From Mesonia sp. HuA40 (GTDB lineage Bacteria; Bacteroidota; Bacteroidia; Flavobacteriales; Flavobacteriaceae): 64,000 nt of DNA. The stretch spans positions 310,001 to 374,000 of the forward strand of contig NZ_VRLT01000059.1 in NCBI RefSeq assembly GCF_008017835.1, in the 5' to 3' direction. Below, piece after piece: positions 17,884 to 28,027 of the stretch (within the stretch, counting starts at the first letter, position 1; each line of letters begins with the position of its first letter). The notes below the pieces were generated by a model. That model saw only the letters and a list, made by a program, of their open reading frames with translations, searched no databases and was not told the origin of the DNA. A program made the position numbers and the translations under genes.

Positions 17884-20691
17884 ATGCACAAGCACCTCTT
17901 TTTTTTTCTTATTTTAATTAAAGGCTCTTCTATTTTTGCCCAGCACGAAATAACTGCTCAAGTTACACTTCATACTGCAGAAAAGAAAATGAGAGTTTCG
18001 CAAAACTTAACTTTTAAAAACAATTCAAAAGATAGTCTCGAGGTAATTTATCTTAATGATTGGATAAATGCTTTTAAAAATAAACAAACACCTCTTGCCT
18101 ATAGATTTAGAGAAGACTATCAGCGTAATTTTCACTACGCTAAAGCTTCAGAAAGAGGTAATACAAAAATTTTAAGTATACGAAATTTTGATTCTAATTT
18201 GAATTGGTTTCGACCCAAAAATCAACCTGACCTCTTGGTTATTCAATTAGAAAAAAAATTGCCTCCGCAAAAGCAAATTTCGATTAATCTCGAATATAAT
18301 TTGAAAATACCCCACAGTAAATTCACTCGCTATGGCTATAAAGATTCAGATTTTATTTTACGATATTGGTTGCTTACCCCTGCAGTATATACTCAAAGTT
18401 GGAAGGTTTATAGCCATAAAAATGTAGATGATTTTTATATGGCGCCTATAGATTTAACCGTTGATTTTAAGGTGCCCGAAAATTATTATATTTTTTCTCA
18501 TTTAAAAGAGGTACATAATAATCACTTAGCACAAACTAAAAATATCCGCCTTAGCGGAAAAAACCTCAGACAATTAGATATTCATCTTACCACTAACCCA
18601 GATTATGAGTATTTCGATACCGATTTAATGCAGGTGATTTCTAATATAGAAGATGACGAGGTACCCCAGCCTTTTCGAAATATTATTGTACACCGCATTT
18701 TACATTACCTAAATAAAAATCTGGGCCCTTTAAATCAAGATAAATTATTGGTTACGAGAACCGATTATGCCGATAACCCTGTATATGGTTTAAATCAACT
18801 CCCAAAATTCATACGCCCCTTCCCCGATGGTTTTCAATATGATATTAAAATGTTTAAAACCATTACCAATAAACTGTTTAAAGGACAATTAAATTTAGAG
18901 CCTAGAAAAGAAAATTGGATTAAAGAAGCTTTATTGGTGCATTTAATGATGAATTATGTAGAAACCTATTATGAAGACACCAAGCTTTTAGGCGCTTTTA
19001 GTGAACTTATAGGTATTCGTTGGTTCCATGCCTCCGAATTAGATTTTAATAAGCGGTATGCATTGTTGTACCAAAATATGGCACGCATTAATCTTGATCA
19101 AGCCATAACCACCACTCAAGATTCATTATTAAAATTTAATAAAAATATTGCAACGCCCTACAAAGCTGGTTTAGGATTAAATTATTTAAAAGATTATCTG
19201 GCCAATGAAGAAACGTTCAAAAAATCAATATCGGCATTTTATCAAAATAAACAAAAAGACTCTTTGGCCCTTTCCCAACTAAAGAGTGCATTTAAAACAT
19301 ATACAAAAAAGCCAATCGATTGGTTTTTTAATGAGTATATTGAAACTAATCTACCCATTGACTTTAAAATAAAAAAGATAACTATTAAAAACGATTCTTT
19401 ACAAGTAGCCGTAATTAGTAAAAATCATAAAAATTTACCCGTTCCCGTGTACGGATTAAATGGCAAGAAAATAGTTAGCAAACGTTGGTTAAAAATTAAA
19501 AACGGAGAAGGTAAGATTCATATTTCTAAAGACGCTATAGACCGGGTAGGTTTAAATCATGAACAAATTATACCTGAATATAATCAGAGAAACAATTATA
19601 AAAGTCTTAAAGGAGTTTTTAATAAGCCACCCCAAGTAAGGTTGCTTATGGATATTGAAGACCCCTATTACAAGCAGCTTTTTTTAATTCCAGAATTTGA
19701 TTATAATTTATATGATGGCTTCATTATAGGTCCTAAATTGCATAATCGTGCTGTTTTACCTCAAAATTTTAATTTTAATATTTCTCCAAAAATCGGTTTA
19801 AATAGTAATGCATTAATTGGTTCTATTGGTGTCTCTAGCAATACATTTTTTCAAAACCAAGAATTACATGCCATTCGGCTGGGGATAAGTGGTACCAGAA
19901 TGTCTTATGCTCCAGATGCTTTTTATTACCGTGTTGTACCTTACTTTAGTTTAAATTTTAGAAATCCTTATTTACGCAGTAACCAAAGACAATCGTTAAG
20001 CATTCGAAGTGTAAATGTTCGTAAAGACCAGAGCTTATTTGCCACCAATCAAAATCCTGATTATAGTGTAATGAATTTACAGTACAATTATAGCGATAGA
20101 AACTTTGCCGATTATTTTACTGCAAATTTTGATTACCAAGTGGCTAAGAAATTCAGTAAAATCTCAGTAACAACAAAGTGGCGTAAATTATTTTTAAACA
20201 ATAGGCAGTTAGAACTACGTGTGTTTGCCGGGGCGTTCTTGTTTAATGATACCCGTAATGAAGATTACTTTAGCTTTGCCCTTGACCGCCCGTCAGATTA
20301 TATGTTTGACTACAATTATTACGGCAGAAGTGAAACCAGCGGTCTATTTAGTCAGCAGTTTATTGCGGCCGAAGGCGGCTTCAAGTCAAAAATTCAACCA
20401 GGTTTTGCCAACCAATGGATAAGCACAATTAATGGAAGTTTTAGTATTTGGAATTGGATTCACGCTTACGCCGATGCCGGCATAGTCAAAAATAAAAATA
20501 AAGATGCCAAATTTCTATATGATTCTGGTATAAGGCTTAGTCTAGTCCAAGATTATTTTGAGGTGTTCTTCCCACTGCAATCGAGTTTAGGTTGGGAACC
20601 CAGTCAATACAATTACGATCAAAAAATACGGTTTATTGTTGCCTTAGATTTAAAAACACTTGTAAGCCTTTTTAAAAGACGTTGGTATTAA
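17884..20691 (+). CDS. M1-aminopeptidase-like exported protein lacking the zinc motif, with C-terminal barrel-like region
   Basis: 935 residues from the ATG at 17884, which gives a clean signal peptide ending SSIFAQ; a TTG 36 bases upstream is the only alternative. The N-terminal half looks like an M1 aminopeptidase (beta-saddle, then a helical domain), but the HExxH zinc motif is absent. The segment near NWIKEALLVHLMMNYVE stands where the second zinc ligand helix would be. The last 300 residues are rich in aromatic beta strands ending with RW-Y, as in outer-membrane barrels. Databases often call such proteins metalloprotease, but catalysis looks unlikely. Confidence 0.65.
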   Translation: MHKHLFFFLILIKGSSIFAQHEITAQVTLHTAEKKMRVSQNLTFKNNSKDSLEVIYLNDWINAFKNKQTPLAYRFREDYQRNFHYAKASERGNTKILSIRNFDSNLNWFRPKNQPDLLVIQLEKKLPPQKQISINLEYNLKIPHSKFTRYGYKDSDFILRYWLLTPAVYTQSWKVYSHKNVDDFYMAPIDLTVDFKVPENYYIFSHLKEVHNNHLAQTKNIRLSGKNLRQLDIHLTTNPDYEYFDTDLMQVISNIEDDEVPQPFRNIIVHRILHYLNKNLGPLNQDKLLVTRTDYADNPVYGLNQLPKFIRPFPDGFQYDIKMFKTITNKLFKGQLNLEPRKENWIKEALLVHLMMNYVETYYEDTKLLGAFSELIGIRWFHASELDFNKRYALLYQNMARINLDQAITTTQDSLLKFNKNIATPYKAGLGLNYLKDYLANEETFKKSISAFYQNKQKDSLALSQLKSAFKTYTKKPIDWFFNEYIETNLPIDFKIKKITIKNDSLQVAVISKNHKNLPVPVYGLNGKKIVSKRWLKIKNGEGKIHISKDAIDRVGLNHEQIIPEYNQRNNYKSLKGVFNKPPQVRLLMDIEDPYYKQLFLIPEFDYNLYDGFIIGPKLHNRAVLPQNFNFNISPKIGLNSNALIGSIGVSSNTFFQNQELHAIRLGISGTRMSYAPDAFYYRVVPYFSLNFRNPYLRSNQRQSLSIRSVNVRKDQSLFATNQNPDYSVMNLQYNYSDRNFADYFTANFDYQVAKKFSKISVTTKWRKLFLNNRQLELRVFAGAFLFNDTRNEDYFSFALDRPSDYMFDYNYYGRSETSGLFSQQFIAAEGGFKSKIQPGFANQWISTINGSFSIWNWIHAYADAGIVKNKNKDAKFLYDSGIRLSLVQDYFEVFFPLQSSLGWEPSQYNYDQKIRFIVALDLKTLVSLFKRRWY

Positions 20692-20795
20692 GTTTTACGC
20701 GCCCAAGTTACACATAACAAATCAAAATAATTAGAAAAATTAGTAGTGTGAAAATGCTAACAAATATTTGCGATTTTTAGAATTACGCAACAATT

Positions 20796-20843
20796 AAGGC
20801 TTTTTAAATTGTTTTTTTATGATAATTTTAATCAAAAAGCCTT
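20796..20843 (+). terminator. Possible terminator hairpin
   Basis: AAGGCTTTTT (20796-20805) and AAAAAGCCTT (20834-20843) are perfect inverted repeats separated by a long AT-rich loop of 28 bases. It lies about 100 bases after the protease-like gene. The long loop makes it weaker than the other terminators here. Confidence 0.4.
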
Positions 20844-20881
20844 TATTAGAAATTATTATTAATACCTCAAATCATTTTCTA

Positions 20882-20912
20882 TTGAAAATCTGATTCTAAT
20901 TTCTTATCTTCG
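20882..20912 (+). promoter_or_regulatory. Likely promoter for the 2-oxoacid dehydrogenase E1 gene
   Basis: TTG (20882-20884), 20-base spacer, TATCTTCG (20905-20912): one mismatch to TAnnTTTG. It ends 24 bases before the ATG. Confidence 0.5.
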
Positions 20913-20936
20913 TGCCGTTCTCAAAAAGATTTAAGC

Positions 20937-23348
20937 ATGCAGAAAGAAGTAAAAGAAAATATAGACCTTTCCTTTGAAGACTTTAAGTTAGAAGTTTTAA
21001 AAGACTATAAAACAGCCGTAATAAGCCGCGAATGCAGTTTACTCGGTCGTAGAGAAGTTTTAACAGGAAAAGCCAAGTTTGGGATATTTGGTGATGGTAA
21101 AGAAGTGCCTCAACTGGCCATGGCTAAGGCATTTAAAAATGGTGACTTTAGATCGGGTTATTACCGTGATCAAACCTTTATGATGGCGTTAAACCTATTA
21201 TCTGTAGAAGAGTTTTTTGCAGGACTTTACGGAAATACCGATATTGAACAAGAACCAATGTCGGGAGGGCGTCAAATGGGTGGACATTTCGGAACCCATA
21301 GTTTGCAAGAGGATGGCCAATGGAAACCTATAGTTAATCAAGCCAATTCAAGTGCAGATATTTCACCTACTGCAGGCCAAATGCCTCGCTTACTAGGATT
21401 AGCTCAAGCTTCTAAAATTTACAGAAATGTTGAAGGTATAGATCAAGAATTGTTTTCTAATAAAGGCAATGAAATCGCTTGGGGAACCATAGGAAATGCT
21501 AGTACAAGTGAGGGTCTTTTTTGGGAAACCATAAATGCCGCCGGCGTTTTACAAGTTCCTATGGTAATAAGTGTCTGGGATGACGAATATGGTATTTCTG
21601 TTCATGCAAAACATCAAACTACAAAACAAAACATCTCTGAAATATTAAAAGGCTTTCAACGCGATGAAAAAGGCGAGGGATATGAAATAATTTGCGTTAA
21701 CGGTTGGAACTACCCAGAATTAATTGAAGCTTATCAAAGAGCCGATAAAATTGCAAGAGAAGAGCATGTTCCTGTTTTAATTCACGTACGCGAACTCACG
21801 CAACCTCAGGGGCACTCTACTTCAGGGTCTCACGAGCGTTACAAATCAAAAGAGCGTTTAGAATGGGAAAAGGAATTTGATTGCAACGCACAAATGCGTC
21901 AATGGATTATTGCTAATAATTTTGCGAATGAAGAAGAGTTAGAAGCCATAGAAAAAGAGGCGAAAAAAACTGTGCGTGAAGGCAAAAAAGCTGCTTGGGA
22001 GAAAGTTATTGAGCCCGCTAAAACTGCTCAAAAGCAATTGATTGATATTTTAAATCAATTAGCTCCAGCATCACAAGCAAAGCAAAAAATTGAAGCGGTT
22101 ACAAAAAAATTAGCCTCTCATAAAAACCCTGAAAAACACCAGGTTTTACAGGCAGCCAGAAATGTTTTACGTTTGATAATAAAAGAAAACCCTTCACAAA
22201 AATCGACTTTATTAAATTGGACAAAAGAGTTTAGTTCTAAAACCCAATTGGACTATAGTAGTCATTTGTATAGTGAGAGCGCTTCAACAGCATTAAATAT
22301 TGAAGGTGTAGAACCAACTTATGATGAGGAGGCAGAGCTTGTTGATGCCAGAATAGTAATTCGAGATAATTTTGATGCTATTTTTGGTAGTAAACCAGAA
22401 ACCCTAATTTTTGGGGAGGATAGCGGAAACATTGGTGACGTTAACCAAGGCTTAGAAGGTTTGCAAGAAAAGTATGGCGAATTACGAGTGGCCGATGCGG
22501 GTATTCGCGAAGCAACAATTCTTGGACAAGGAATTGGTATGGCTATGCGCGGATTAAGACCTATTGCAGAAATTCAATACTTAGATTACTTATTGTATGC
22601 TCTGCAGATAATGAGCGATGATTTGGCAACTTTGCAATATAGAACAAAAGGAAAACAAAAAGCGCCACTAATTGTACGAACAAGAGGCCATCGATTAGAA
22701 GGTATATGGCATAGCGGATCACCTATGGGAGGTATTATTCACCTTTTAAGAGGAATTCACATATTGGTACCCCGAAACATGACCAAAGCTGCAGGATTTT
22801 ACAATACTATGCTAGCCAGTGATGAACCGGCTCTAATTGTTGAATGTCTTAACGGTTACCGCTTAAAAGAAAAGTTACCTAATAATCTTGGAGAGTTTAA
22901 AACACCTATTGGTGTAGTTGAAACCATTAGAGAAGGAAAAGATATTACCCTTGTTTCATACGGATCAACATTAAGGATAATTGAAGACGCTGCGGAATTA
23001 TTAAGTGAAATAGGTATAGATTGTGAAATTATAGATGTACAATCGCTACTACCTTTTGATTTAAATCACGATATTGTAAAAAGTGTGGCTAAAACAAACA
23101 GGTTATTGGTTATCGATGAAGATGTTCCAGGCGGAGCTTCTTCTTATATACTTCAGCAAATAGTAGAAAAACAAAATGCTTATGTTCACTTAGATAGTAA
23201 ACCGCAAACCTTGACCGCCAAAGCACATAGACCTGCTTACGGTACAGATGGGGACTACTTTTCTAAGCCTTCTGTTGATGATGTTTTTGATAAAGTATAT
23301 TCAATTTTTAATGAAGTAAATCCAAAACAATTTCCATCTATGCTATAG
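20937..23348 (+). CDS. Branched-chain 2-oxoacid dehydrogenase E1, fused alpha and beta subunits
   Basis: 803 residues. Residues 1 to about 330 are the E1-alpha thiamine diphosphate-binding half, with GGRQMGGHFGTHS and the GDGK/NASTSEGLFWETINAA region. The middle (about 330-450) is a lysine-rich helical linker. Residues about 455-803 are the E1-beta half, with FGEDSGNIGDVNQG, the EIQYLDYLLYALQ motif and DEDVPGGASSYILQQIVEK. It decarboxylates 2-oxo acids, most likely those from Val, Leu and Ile, and passes the acyl group to a lipoyl E2 encoded elsewhere. Fused alpha-beta E1 is normal in Bacteroidota. A strong terminator follows. Confidence 0.9.
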   Translation: MQKEVKENIDLSFEDFKLEVLKDYKTAVISRECSLLGRREVLTGKAKFGIFGDGKEVPQLAMAKAFKNGDFRSGYYRDQTFMMALNLLSVEEFFAGLYGNTDIEQEPMSGGRQMGGHFGTHSLQEDGQWKPIVNQANSSADISPTAGQMPRLLGLAQASKIYRNVEGIDQELFSNKGNEIAWGTIGNASTSEGLFWETINAAGVLQVPMVISVWDDEYGISVHAKHQTTKQNISEILKGFQRDEKGEGYEIICVNGWNYPELIEAYQRADKIAREEHVPVLIHVRELTQPQGHSTSGSHERYKSKERLEWEKEFDCNAQMRQWIIANNFANEEELEAIEKEAKKTVREGKKAAWEKVIEPAKTAQKQLIDILNQLAPASQAKQKIEAVTKKLASHKNPEKHQVLQAARNVLRLIIKENPSQKSTLLNWTKEFSSKTQLDYSSHLYSESASTALNIEGVEPTYDEEAELVDARIVIRDNFDAIFGSKPETLIFGEDSGNIGDVNQGLEGLQEKYGELRVADAGIREATILGQGIGMAMRGLRPIAEIQYLDYLLYALQIMSDDLATLQYRTKGKQKAPLIVRTRGHRLEGIWHSGSPMGGIIHLLRGIHILVPRNMTKAAGFYNTMLASDEPALIVECLNGYRLKEKLPNNLGEFKTPIGVVETIREGKDITLVSYGSTLRIIEDAAELLSEIGIDCEIIDVQSLLPFDLNHDIVKSVAKTNRLLVIDEDVPGGASSYILQQIVEKQNAYVHLDSKPQTLTAKAHRPAYGTDGDYFSKPSVDDVFDKVYSIFNEVNPKQFPSML

Positions 23349-23370
23349 TTTAAAACGGATATTATAAATT

Positions 23371-23402
23371 AAAAAGCCTTCAGTTAAACTGAAGGCTTTT
23401 TT
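23371..23402. terminator. Intrinsic terminator, bidirectional
   Basis: 14-bp stem AAAAAGCCTTCAGT (23371-23384) with ACTGAAGGCTTTTT (23388-23401) and a 3-base loop. Lies between convergent genes; the minus-strand stop codon overlaps its end. Confidence 0.88.
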
Positions 23403-24975
23403 ACATCCAAGCCTGTTGCGATGATTCTACACGATAGAGCAAATAATTCAATTGAGCACAATAACTCTTGGGAAGATAATTAAAACGTAAATCTCCAGCA
23501 GCGGTATGAAAAGTAATATGAACCAACTCTCTTTTCCTTAAGAAAATAGGTTCATGAACGCTAATAGCTTGTATCTTGAAAAGCTCAATATATTTTCTTT
23601 TTTTAAACCAAACACCTTCGCTTTTTATTATAAAATTTGGAGTAATAGCCAATTTAGAACGCTGAAAAATAAAAATTTGTAGTATTAACAGAATAAATCC
23701 AACAGGAATTAGAATTAGGGCCAGCAATTCTATTCTAAACCAACCTACAAAATAATTTAAAAAGAATGCACCCCCAGTTAGTAGTGAAATTATAACTAAT
23801 CGCTTAACCAGCCAAATAGGATTCATTCTAACGAATTCTCCTTTTTCTAATTTTACTGAAAACAAAAAGTTTTGAATTTGCAGCAACTTATTTAAAGTTA
23901 AACCAGGAATAATAAGACTATTTTTTTTTACCTGATCATCACTGCCAATTAGTGCTAATTGAAGCCGATGTAAATCGAACCGACTTTGTAATGGATTCGA
24001 GCTATGGGTTACTATTTGAACTCGATTCGGATTTAAACTCCATTTTGTATTGGTTTTTAAACCCATTTCAACTTCTAAAGATTCTTTTTTCTTGGTGATC
24101 TTAAGCTCAAAATATTTTAAAATAGTTTCTATAATACTTACTAGGATACTTAAGCCAAATAATATGAAAAAACTGAGAACCAATACCAAAGTTATTTCAA
24201 ATACACTAGTATACTCTTTTTCCAAATACTCCTCTGCCCCTTTCCAATATGCATTATCATCAACAAATTGAGAAAATTGACCATATACGGTACTTATAAA
24301 CACTATGATTAATCCTAGACCTCTGAAGTAGTTGCTGGTTAATCCCAATAATAATAACTTCTTAAGACCTAATTTATAAGTCCACTCGACATTATTCTTT
24401 AATAAAGAATCCTCGGCCTGTTCAAAATCATTTTCATTTAAATCTTCCTTTAACAAGTCATTACTTAATTCTTTATTTACAGAAGATTCTTCCGCTTTAA
24501 GCGCTAATAATTCTTGTTGTAAGGCCAATGCTTTATCTTCTGATAATGCCTTGATTTCAATTTCTTTATCTGAACTACCGGCAGACTCTACAACCAAACT
24601 ACAAACCCCTATAATTCGGTGAATAATCGACCTTTTAACATAAACTTGTTGTATTCTTTGTAAGGAAATATCTAGGGTATTCGTGGAAAAAACACCCTGT
24701 TTGAGAACAAACCTATAATTTTTATAATCAATATGAAATTTAAAATTCTTATAAGATAAGTAACTAAAAACCAACACTATTAAGAATAATAAACTTAAAC
24801 CCAAAGTGACATAAAACCAGTAATTACTTAGCTTTTGGGTGAGTGCACTATAAAGAAAAATGGCAATAAGGCCCCGAGTAAATTTGTATAAAGAATAAAG
24901 AAAAACAAACAAAATACCCAGTTTATTTTGGTTCTGTGGTATAGCAAAGAGCTTATTCTGTTCTTTCTTCGGCAT
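23401..24975 (-). CDS. PH domain membrane protein (DUF304 repeats, YdbT-like)
   Basis: 524 residues with several hydrophobic segments (about 18-70, 205-285, 395-435) and repeated bacterial PH (bPH2, formerly DUF304) domains. Each begins with a strand like FVLKQGVFSTNTLDISLQRIQQVYVKRS and holds a hydrophobic VVESAGSSDKEI or LVHITFHTAAGDLRF core. Function of the family is not settled; the B. subtilis YdbT/YdbS pair affects lantibiotic resistance. The start overlaps the end of the next upstream gene by 23 bases, so the two are translated from one transcript. Confidence 0.85.
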   Translation of the reverse strand: MPKKEQNKLFAIPQNQNKLGILFVFLYSLYKFTRGLIAIFLYSALTQKLSNYWFYVTLGLSLLFLIVLVFSYLSYKNFKFHIDYKNYRFVLKQGVFSTNTLDISLQRIQQVYVKRSIIHRIIGVCSLVVESAGSSDKEIEIKALSEDKALALQQELLALKAEESSVNKELSNDLLKEDLNENDFEQAEDSLLKNNVEWTYKLGLKKLLLLGLTSNYFRGLGLIIVFISTVYGQFSQFVDDNAYWKGAEEYLEKEYTSVFEITLVLVLSFFILFGLSILVSIIETILKYFELKITKKKESLEVEMGLKTNTKWSLNPNRVQIVTHSSNPLQSRFDLHRLQLALIGSDDQVKKNSLIIPGLTLNKLLQIQNFLFSVKLEKGEFVRMNPIWLVKRLVIISLLTGGAFFLNYFVGWFRIELLALILIPVGFILLILQIFIFQRSKLAITPNFIIKSEGVWFKKRKYIELFKIQAISVHEPIFLRKRELVHITFHTAAGDLRFNYLPKSYCAQLNYLLYRVESSQQAWM

Positions 24976-25480
24976 CGATTAACTGAATTATAAATTCTTT
25001 AATTTTTAAGGCTTCTTCAGGCAAAAGACCTACAATACTAATATCACTACCTGAACCTCCTGCGGTATATATCCTAAGCACAGCCAGCCCCAGTTTTTTA
25101 TCTAAAAAGCTTTGCTTTGATGCCACGTGTTGTATACGGTTAAAGGGAATGACAGTAGTTTTTTTCATCAACCAACCCCTTTGAAAAATCACATCTTTCT
25201 GTCTTAAAGCATAACCTATACTCCTATAGCGTTTAAAACTTAAAAAGACACCTAATAAAACAAGGAAAAAAGCAAAAAGACTGCTTATCTTGAAAACCCA
25301 TATAGGAATGCCCCAATTTAAATTAACAAGGGCTAATAAAATCAAGCTATAAACGAGGCAAAAGATGGCCCATTGCAAGACCATCTTTTTAAAATAAGTT
25401 TTTACACTCCCTTTTAAATAAACCGATTCAAAATCAGGTAAATCATCTAGGTCAATTGAATTATTTACAAAATCTTTCAT
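24953..25480 (-). CDS. PH domain membrane protein (YdbS-like)
   Basis: 175 residues, two membrane helices (about 34-75), then one bPH2/DUF304 domain with VIFQRGWLMKKTTVIPFNRI and LRIYTAGGSGSDISIVGL. Short partner of the downstream YdbT-like protein; the pair occurs together in many bacteria and probably forms a membrane complex. It lies three bases after menB on the same strand, so menB, ydbS-like and ydbT-like are likely one operon. Confidence 0.87.
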   Translation of the reverse strand: MKDFVNNSIDLDDLPDFESVYLKGSVKTYFKKMVLQWAIFCLVYSLILLALVNLNWGIPIWVFKISSLFAFFLVLLGVFLSFKRYRSIGYALRQKDVIFQRGWLMKKTTVIPFNRIQHVASKQSFLDKKLGLAVLRIYTAGGSGSDISIVGLLPEEALKIKEFIIQLIDAEERTE

Positions 25481-25483
25481 TAT

Positions 25484-26323
25484 TTAAGGCAACCATTTTT
25501 TATCAAAGTTTGGTTTTCTTTTTTCTAGAAAAGCATCTCTACCCTCTTTGGCTTCATCTGTCATATAAGCCAATCGAGTTGCTTCCCCTGCAAAAACTTG
25601 TTGACCTACCATTCCATCATCGGTTAAATTCATTGCGAATTTTAACATTTTAATAGAGGTTGGACTTTTTGCTAGAATTTCCTGTGCCCATTCATAGGCG
25701 GTATCTTCTAATTCATCATGCGGTACTACGGCATTCACCATTCCCATTTCAAAGGCTTCTTGAGCCGAATAATTACGCCCTAAAAAGAATATTTCGCGTG
25801 CCTTTTTTTGTCCTACCAATTTCGCTAAGTAAGCTGAGCCATAACCTGCGTCAAAACTGGTTACATCTGCGTCTGTTTGTTTAAAAATTGCGTGTTCTTT
25901 ACTAGCTAAAGTCATATCACATACCACATGTAAGCTATGTCCACCTCCTACTGCCCAGCCGGGTACCACACAAATCACTGCTTTTGGCATAAAACGAATG
26001 AGGCGTTGTACTTCAAGAATATTTAATCTATGGTACCCGTCCTCCCCAACATAACCTTGATGCCCTCGTGCTTTTTGGTCTCCGCCACTACAAAAGCTAT
26101 ACACACCATCTTTGGGTGATGGCCCTTCTGCAGACAGTAAAACTACACCAATACTCGTATCTTCTTGTGCATCGTGAAATGCATCTAAAAGTTCTGATGT
26201 AGTTTTGGGTCTAAACGCATTTCTAACCTCGGGTCGGTTAAATGCAATTCGAGCTACCCCGTTACTTTTCTTATAAGTTATATCTTCATATGTTTTTGCG
26301 GTCTGCCAATTTATTTTACTCAT
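25484..26323 (-). CDS. menB: 1,4-dihydroxy-2-naphthoyl-CoA synthase
   Basis: 279 residues, crotonase fold. It closes the second ring of menaquinone by Dieckmann-type condensation of o-succinylbenzoyl-CoA. Diagnostic segments: YKKSNGVARIAFNRPEVRNAF, the CSGGDQKARG loop, oxyanion-hole GWAVGGGHSLHVVCDMT, and TDADVTSFDAGYGSAYLAK, which separates MenB from other crotonases. menD and menF lie a few kilobases upstream on the same strand, with DUF2853 and CvfB-like genes between them. Confidence 0.95.
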   Translation of the reverse strand: MSKINWQTAKTYEDITYKKSNGVARIAFNRPEVRNAFRPKTTSELLDAFHDAQEDTSIGVVLLSAEGPSPKDGVYSFCSGGDQKARGHQGYVGEDGYHRLNILEVQRLIRFMPKAVICVVPGWAVGGGHSLHVVCDMTLASKEHAIFKQTDADVTSFDAGYGSAYLAKLVGQKKAREIFFLGRNYSAQEAFEMGMVNAVVPHDELEDTAYEWAQEILAKSPTSIKMLKFAMNLTDDGMVGQQVFAGEATRLAYMTDEAKEGRDAFLEKRKPNFDKKWLP

Positions 26324-26510
26324 GCTTAAATTTTTTTATAAGATTTAATTTTATTAATTCTAATATCAATTTACAAATGTCTTAAAAGTAATAACAATTT
26401 CATAAAGACTAGATAAATAGCAAAAATAGCTAATAATTAAGTACAGTTACTCTATTATTAATATCTTTAGCATAGTTTTTGCTTTAAAATTATTCCGCGA
26501 AAAGCTGATT

Positions 26511-27059
26511 ATGAAAAAATTTTTATTACTTCTTTTTATGTCAATAGCCATGTTTGTAAACGGGCAAGAGCTAAAACAAGCACAAAAGATTCCACAGGCA
26601 AATTACAACTTAGAATTGCCCTTGCGCTTGAAAAACCATAGCCTTGCATTAGGCACTTTTTTAAGCGCTATAGAATCAAAAGAACGTAACTTTAGTATAC
26701 CGCCAATAAAAATGCATCAATTTTCTACTTTTAAAAAGATTGATATGCTTGCTTTAGCTGAAGAAAAACACTATAATAAAAATAAGGCAAACTACTCTAT
26801 GCAATTGCCTACTAGACAGCTAGAGCAAATTAAACAAAGGGTTGAAGTCTATTATGACTCAAGAAGCAATTTTAAACGTCAAACGGAATTTAGTGTAGAC
26901 ACAGATCCTAGAAAAACTAGAGACGGAGGTATTAAAAATGAAGCTTACGAAGATATGAGTAGGCCCTTTATTCGAAATCCATATGGATATTTTTATAGAG
27001 GAAATTATATGGGCAACAAAAATGCAAGAGGTAGAAATTTCAATTTTTATCTTAATTAA
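26511..27059 (+). CDS. Exported hypothetical protein upstream of DUF4421 gene
   Basis: 182 residues. Clear Sec signal peptide (MKKFLLLLFMSIAMFVNGQE). The mature part has no domain I recognise. It is basic and the C-terminus is rich in Tyr, Asn, Arg and Gly. It ends two bases before the DUF4421 gene, so the two are co-transcribed and may work together at the envelope. Function unknown. Confidence 0.75.
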   Translation: MKKFLLLLFMSIAMFVNGQELKQAQKIPQANYNLELPLRLKNHSLALGTFLSAIESKERNFSIPPIKMHQFSTFKKIDMLALAEEKHYNKNKANYSMQLPTRQLEQIKQRVEVYYDSRSNFKRQTEFSVDTDPRKTRDGGIKNEAYEDMSRPFIRNPYGYFYRGNYMGNKNARGRNFNFYLN

Positions 27060-27061
27060 TT

Positions 27062-28027
27062 ATGTTTCAACGAGATTTACTTTGTATTCTAGTTTTAGCA
27101 TGTTCAACTATATTCTGTATTCGTGCACAGGACAGTCTATCCCAAACTCAATACTTTAGGCAATACCCAGATAAGGTTTTAATTAGAACCAATCTGATTA
27201 ATACGAGTAATGAATTTTCTTTATATAATGAAAAATTAAAAACTAATATTGAGGTTATACCAAATAGAAAAACAACTTTAGGTCTGTCTTTTAATTATGA
27301 TTTATTAGCATTTAGTTTTGGCTTCGCACCAAAAATATTTAATAGTAACCGAGATAAGGAAGATGGACAAATTTTTTCCTTTTCTTTAAATTTATATCCA
27401 GGACCGTGGATTCAAGAGATTGATTTCTATAAACAAAATGGTTTTAAGGTACGGGCAGTAGACAACGCTTCTTCTCATTTACCAAATGCCAGTTCGCTAA
27501 AAATAAAAGGTAAAACCGGATTTAATTTTAATCCTAATTTTTCTTTTCGGGCTAAAAATTTCGAAAATCAAAGACAAATGATTAGTGCTGGTAGTTTTAT
27601 ACCAGCCATTTCTTACTCGTTTACAGCACTACGTAAAATTCGGGTTTTAGATCAAATAGAAAATGCAAATTTTTACACCATAGCTATAAATCCAGCTTAT
27701 CACTATAATTGGGTTATTAATGAACACTTTTTAGTTGCCGGCGGATTTTCGTTAGGCTTAGGAGCCTTTCACACTAGTGACAGGGCGAGTAGTTCTACGC
27801 ATCTACTCACTACTAGTAGTTTAGACCTAAGTTTGGGGTATACAACAGATGCTTTTTACTCTGGTATTCGGGCTTATACCCAAGTTCAAAATCAATCAAG
27901 TAGTTCACACGCGAAAGTTGATGACGCTGTGCGCTACTTTTCTGTAGTTATTGGTTACCGATTTGATGCTCCTAAATTTCTTAAAAAAACCAATGAAGAT
28001 TTACGCCGATGGCTTAATTCTCTATAA
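27062..28027 (+). CDS. DUF4421 family outer-membrane-type protein
   Basis: 321 residues. Signal peptide ending IFCIRAQD, then the DUF4421 start FRQYPDKVLIRTNLINTSNEF, KTTLGLSFNYDLLAFSFGFAP and a run of alternating strands ending SVVIGYRFDAPKFLKK. This is a Bacteroidetes family predicted to form an outer-membrane barrel; no activity is known. Its last 14 bases overlap the end of the convergent CvfB-like gene. Confidence 0.82.
   Translation: MFQRDLLCILVLACSTIFCIRAQDSLSQTQYFRQYPDKVLIRTNLINTSNEFSLYNEKLKTNIEVIPNRKTTLGLSFNYDLLAFSFGFAPKIFNSNRDKEDGQIFSFSLNLYPGPWIQEIDFYKQNGFKVRAVDNASSHLPNASSLKIKGKTGFNFNPNFSFRAKNFENQRQMISAGSFIPAISYSFTALRKIRVLDQIENANFYTIAINPAYHYNWVINEHFLVAGGFSLGLGAFHTSDRASSSTHLLTTSSLDLSLGYTTDAFYSGIRAYTQVQNQSSSSHAKVDDAVRYFSVVIGYRFDAPKFLKKTNEDLRRWLNSL

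Noticed and set aside
20692-20936. Regulatory RNA in front of the 2-oxoacid dehydrogenase gene
   Set aside because: Only a long-loop inverted repeat, probably a weak terminator of the previous gene, and a promoter; no riboswitch core recognised.
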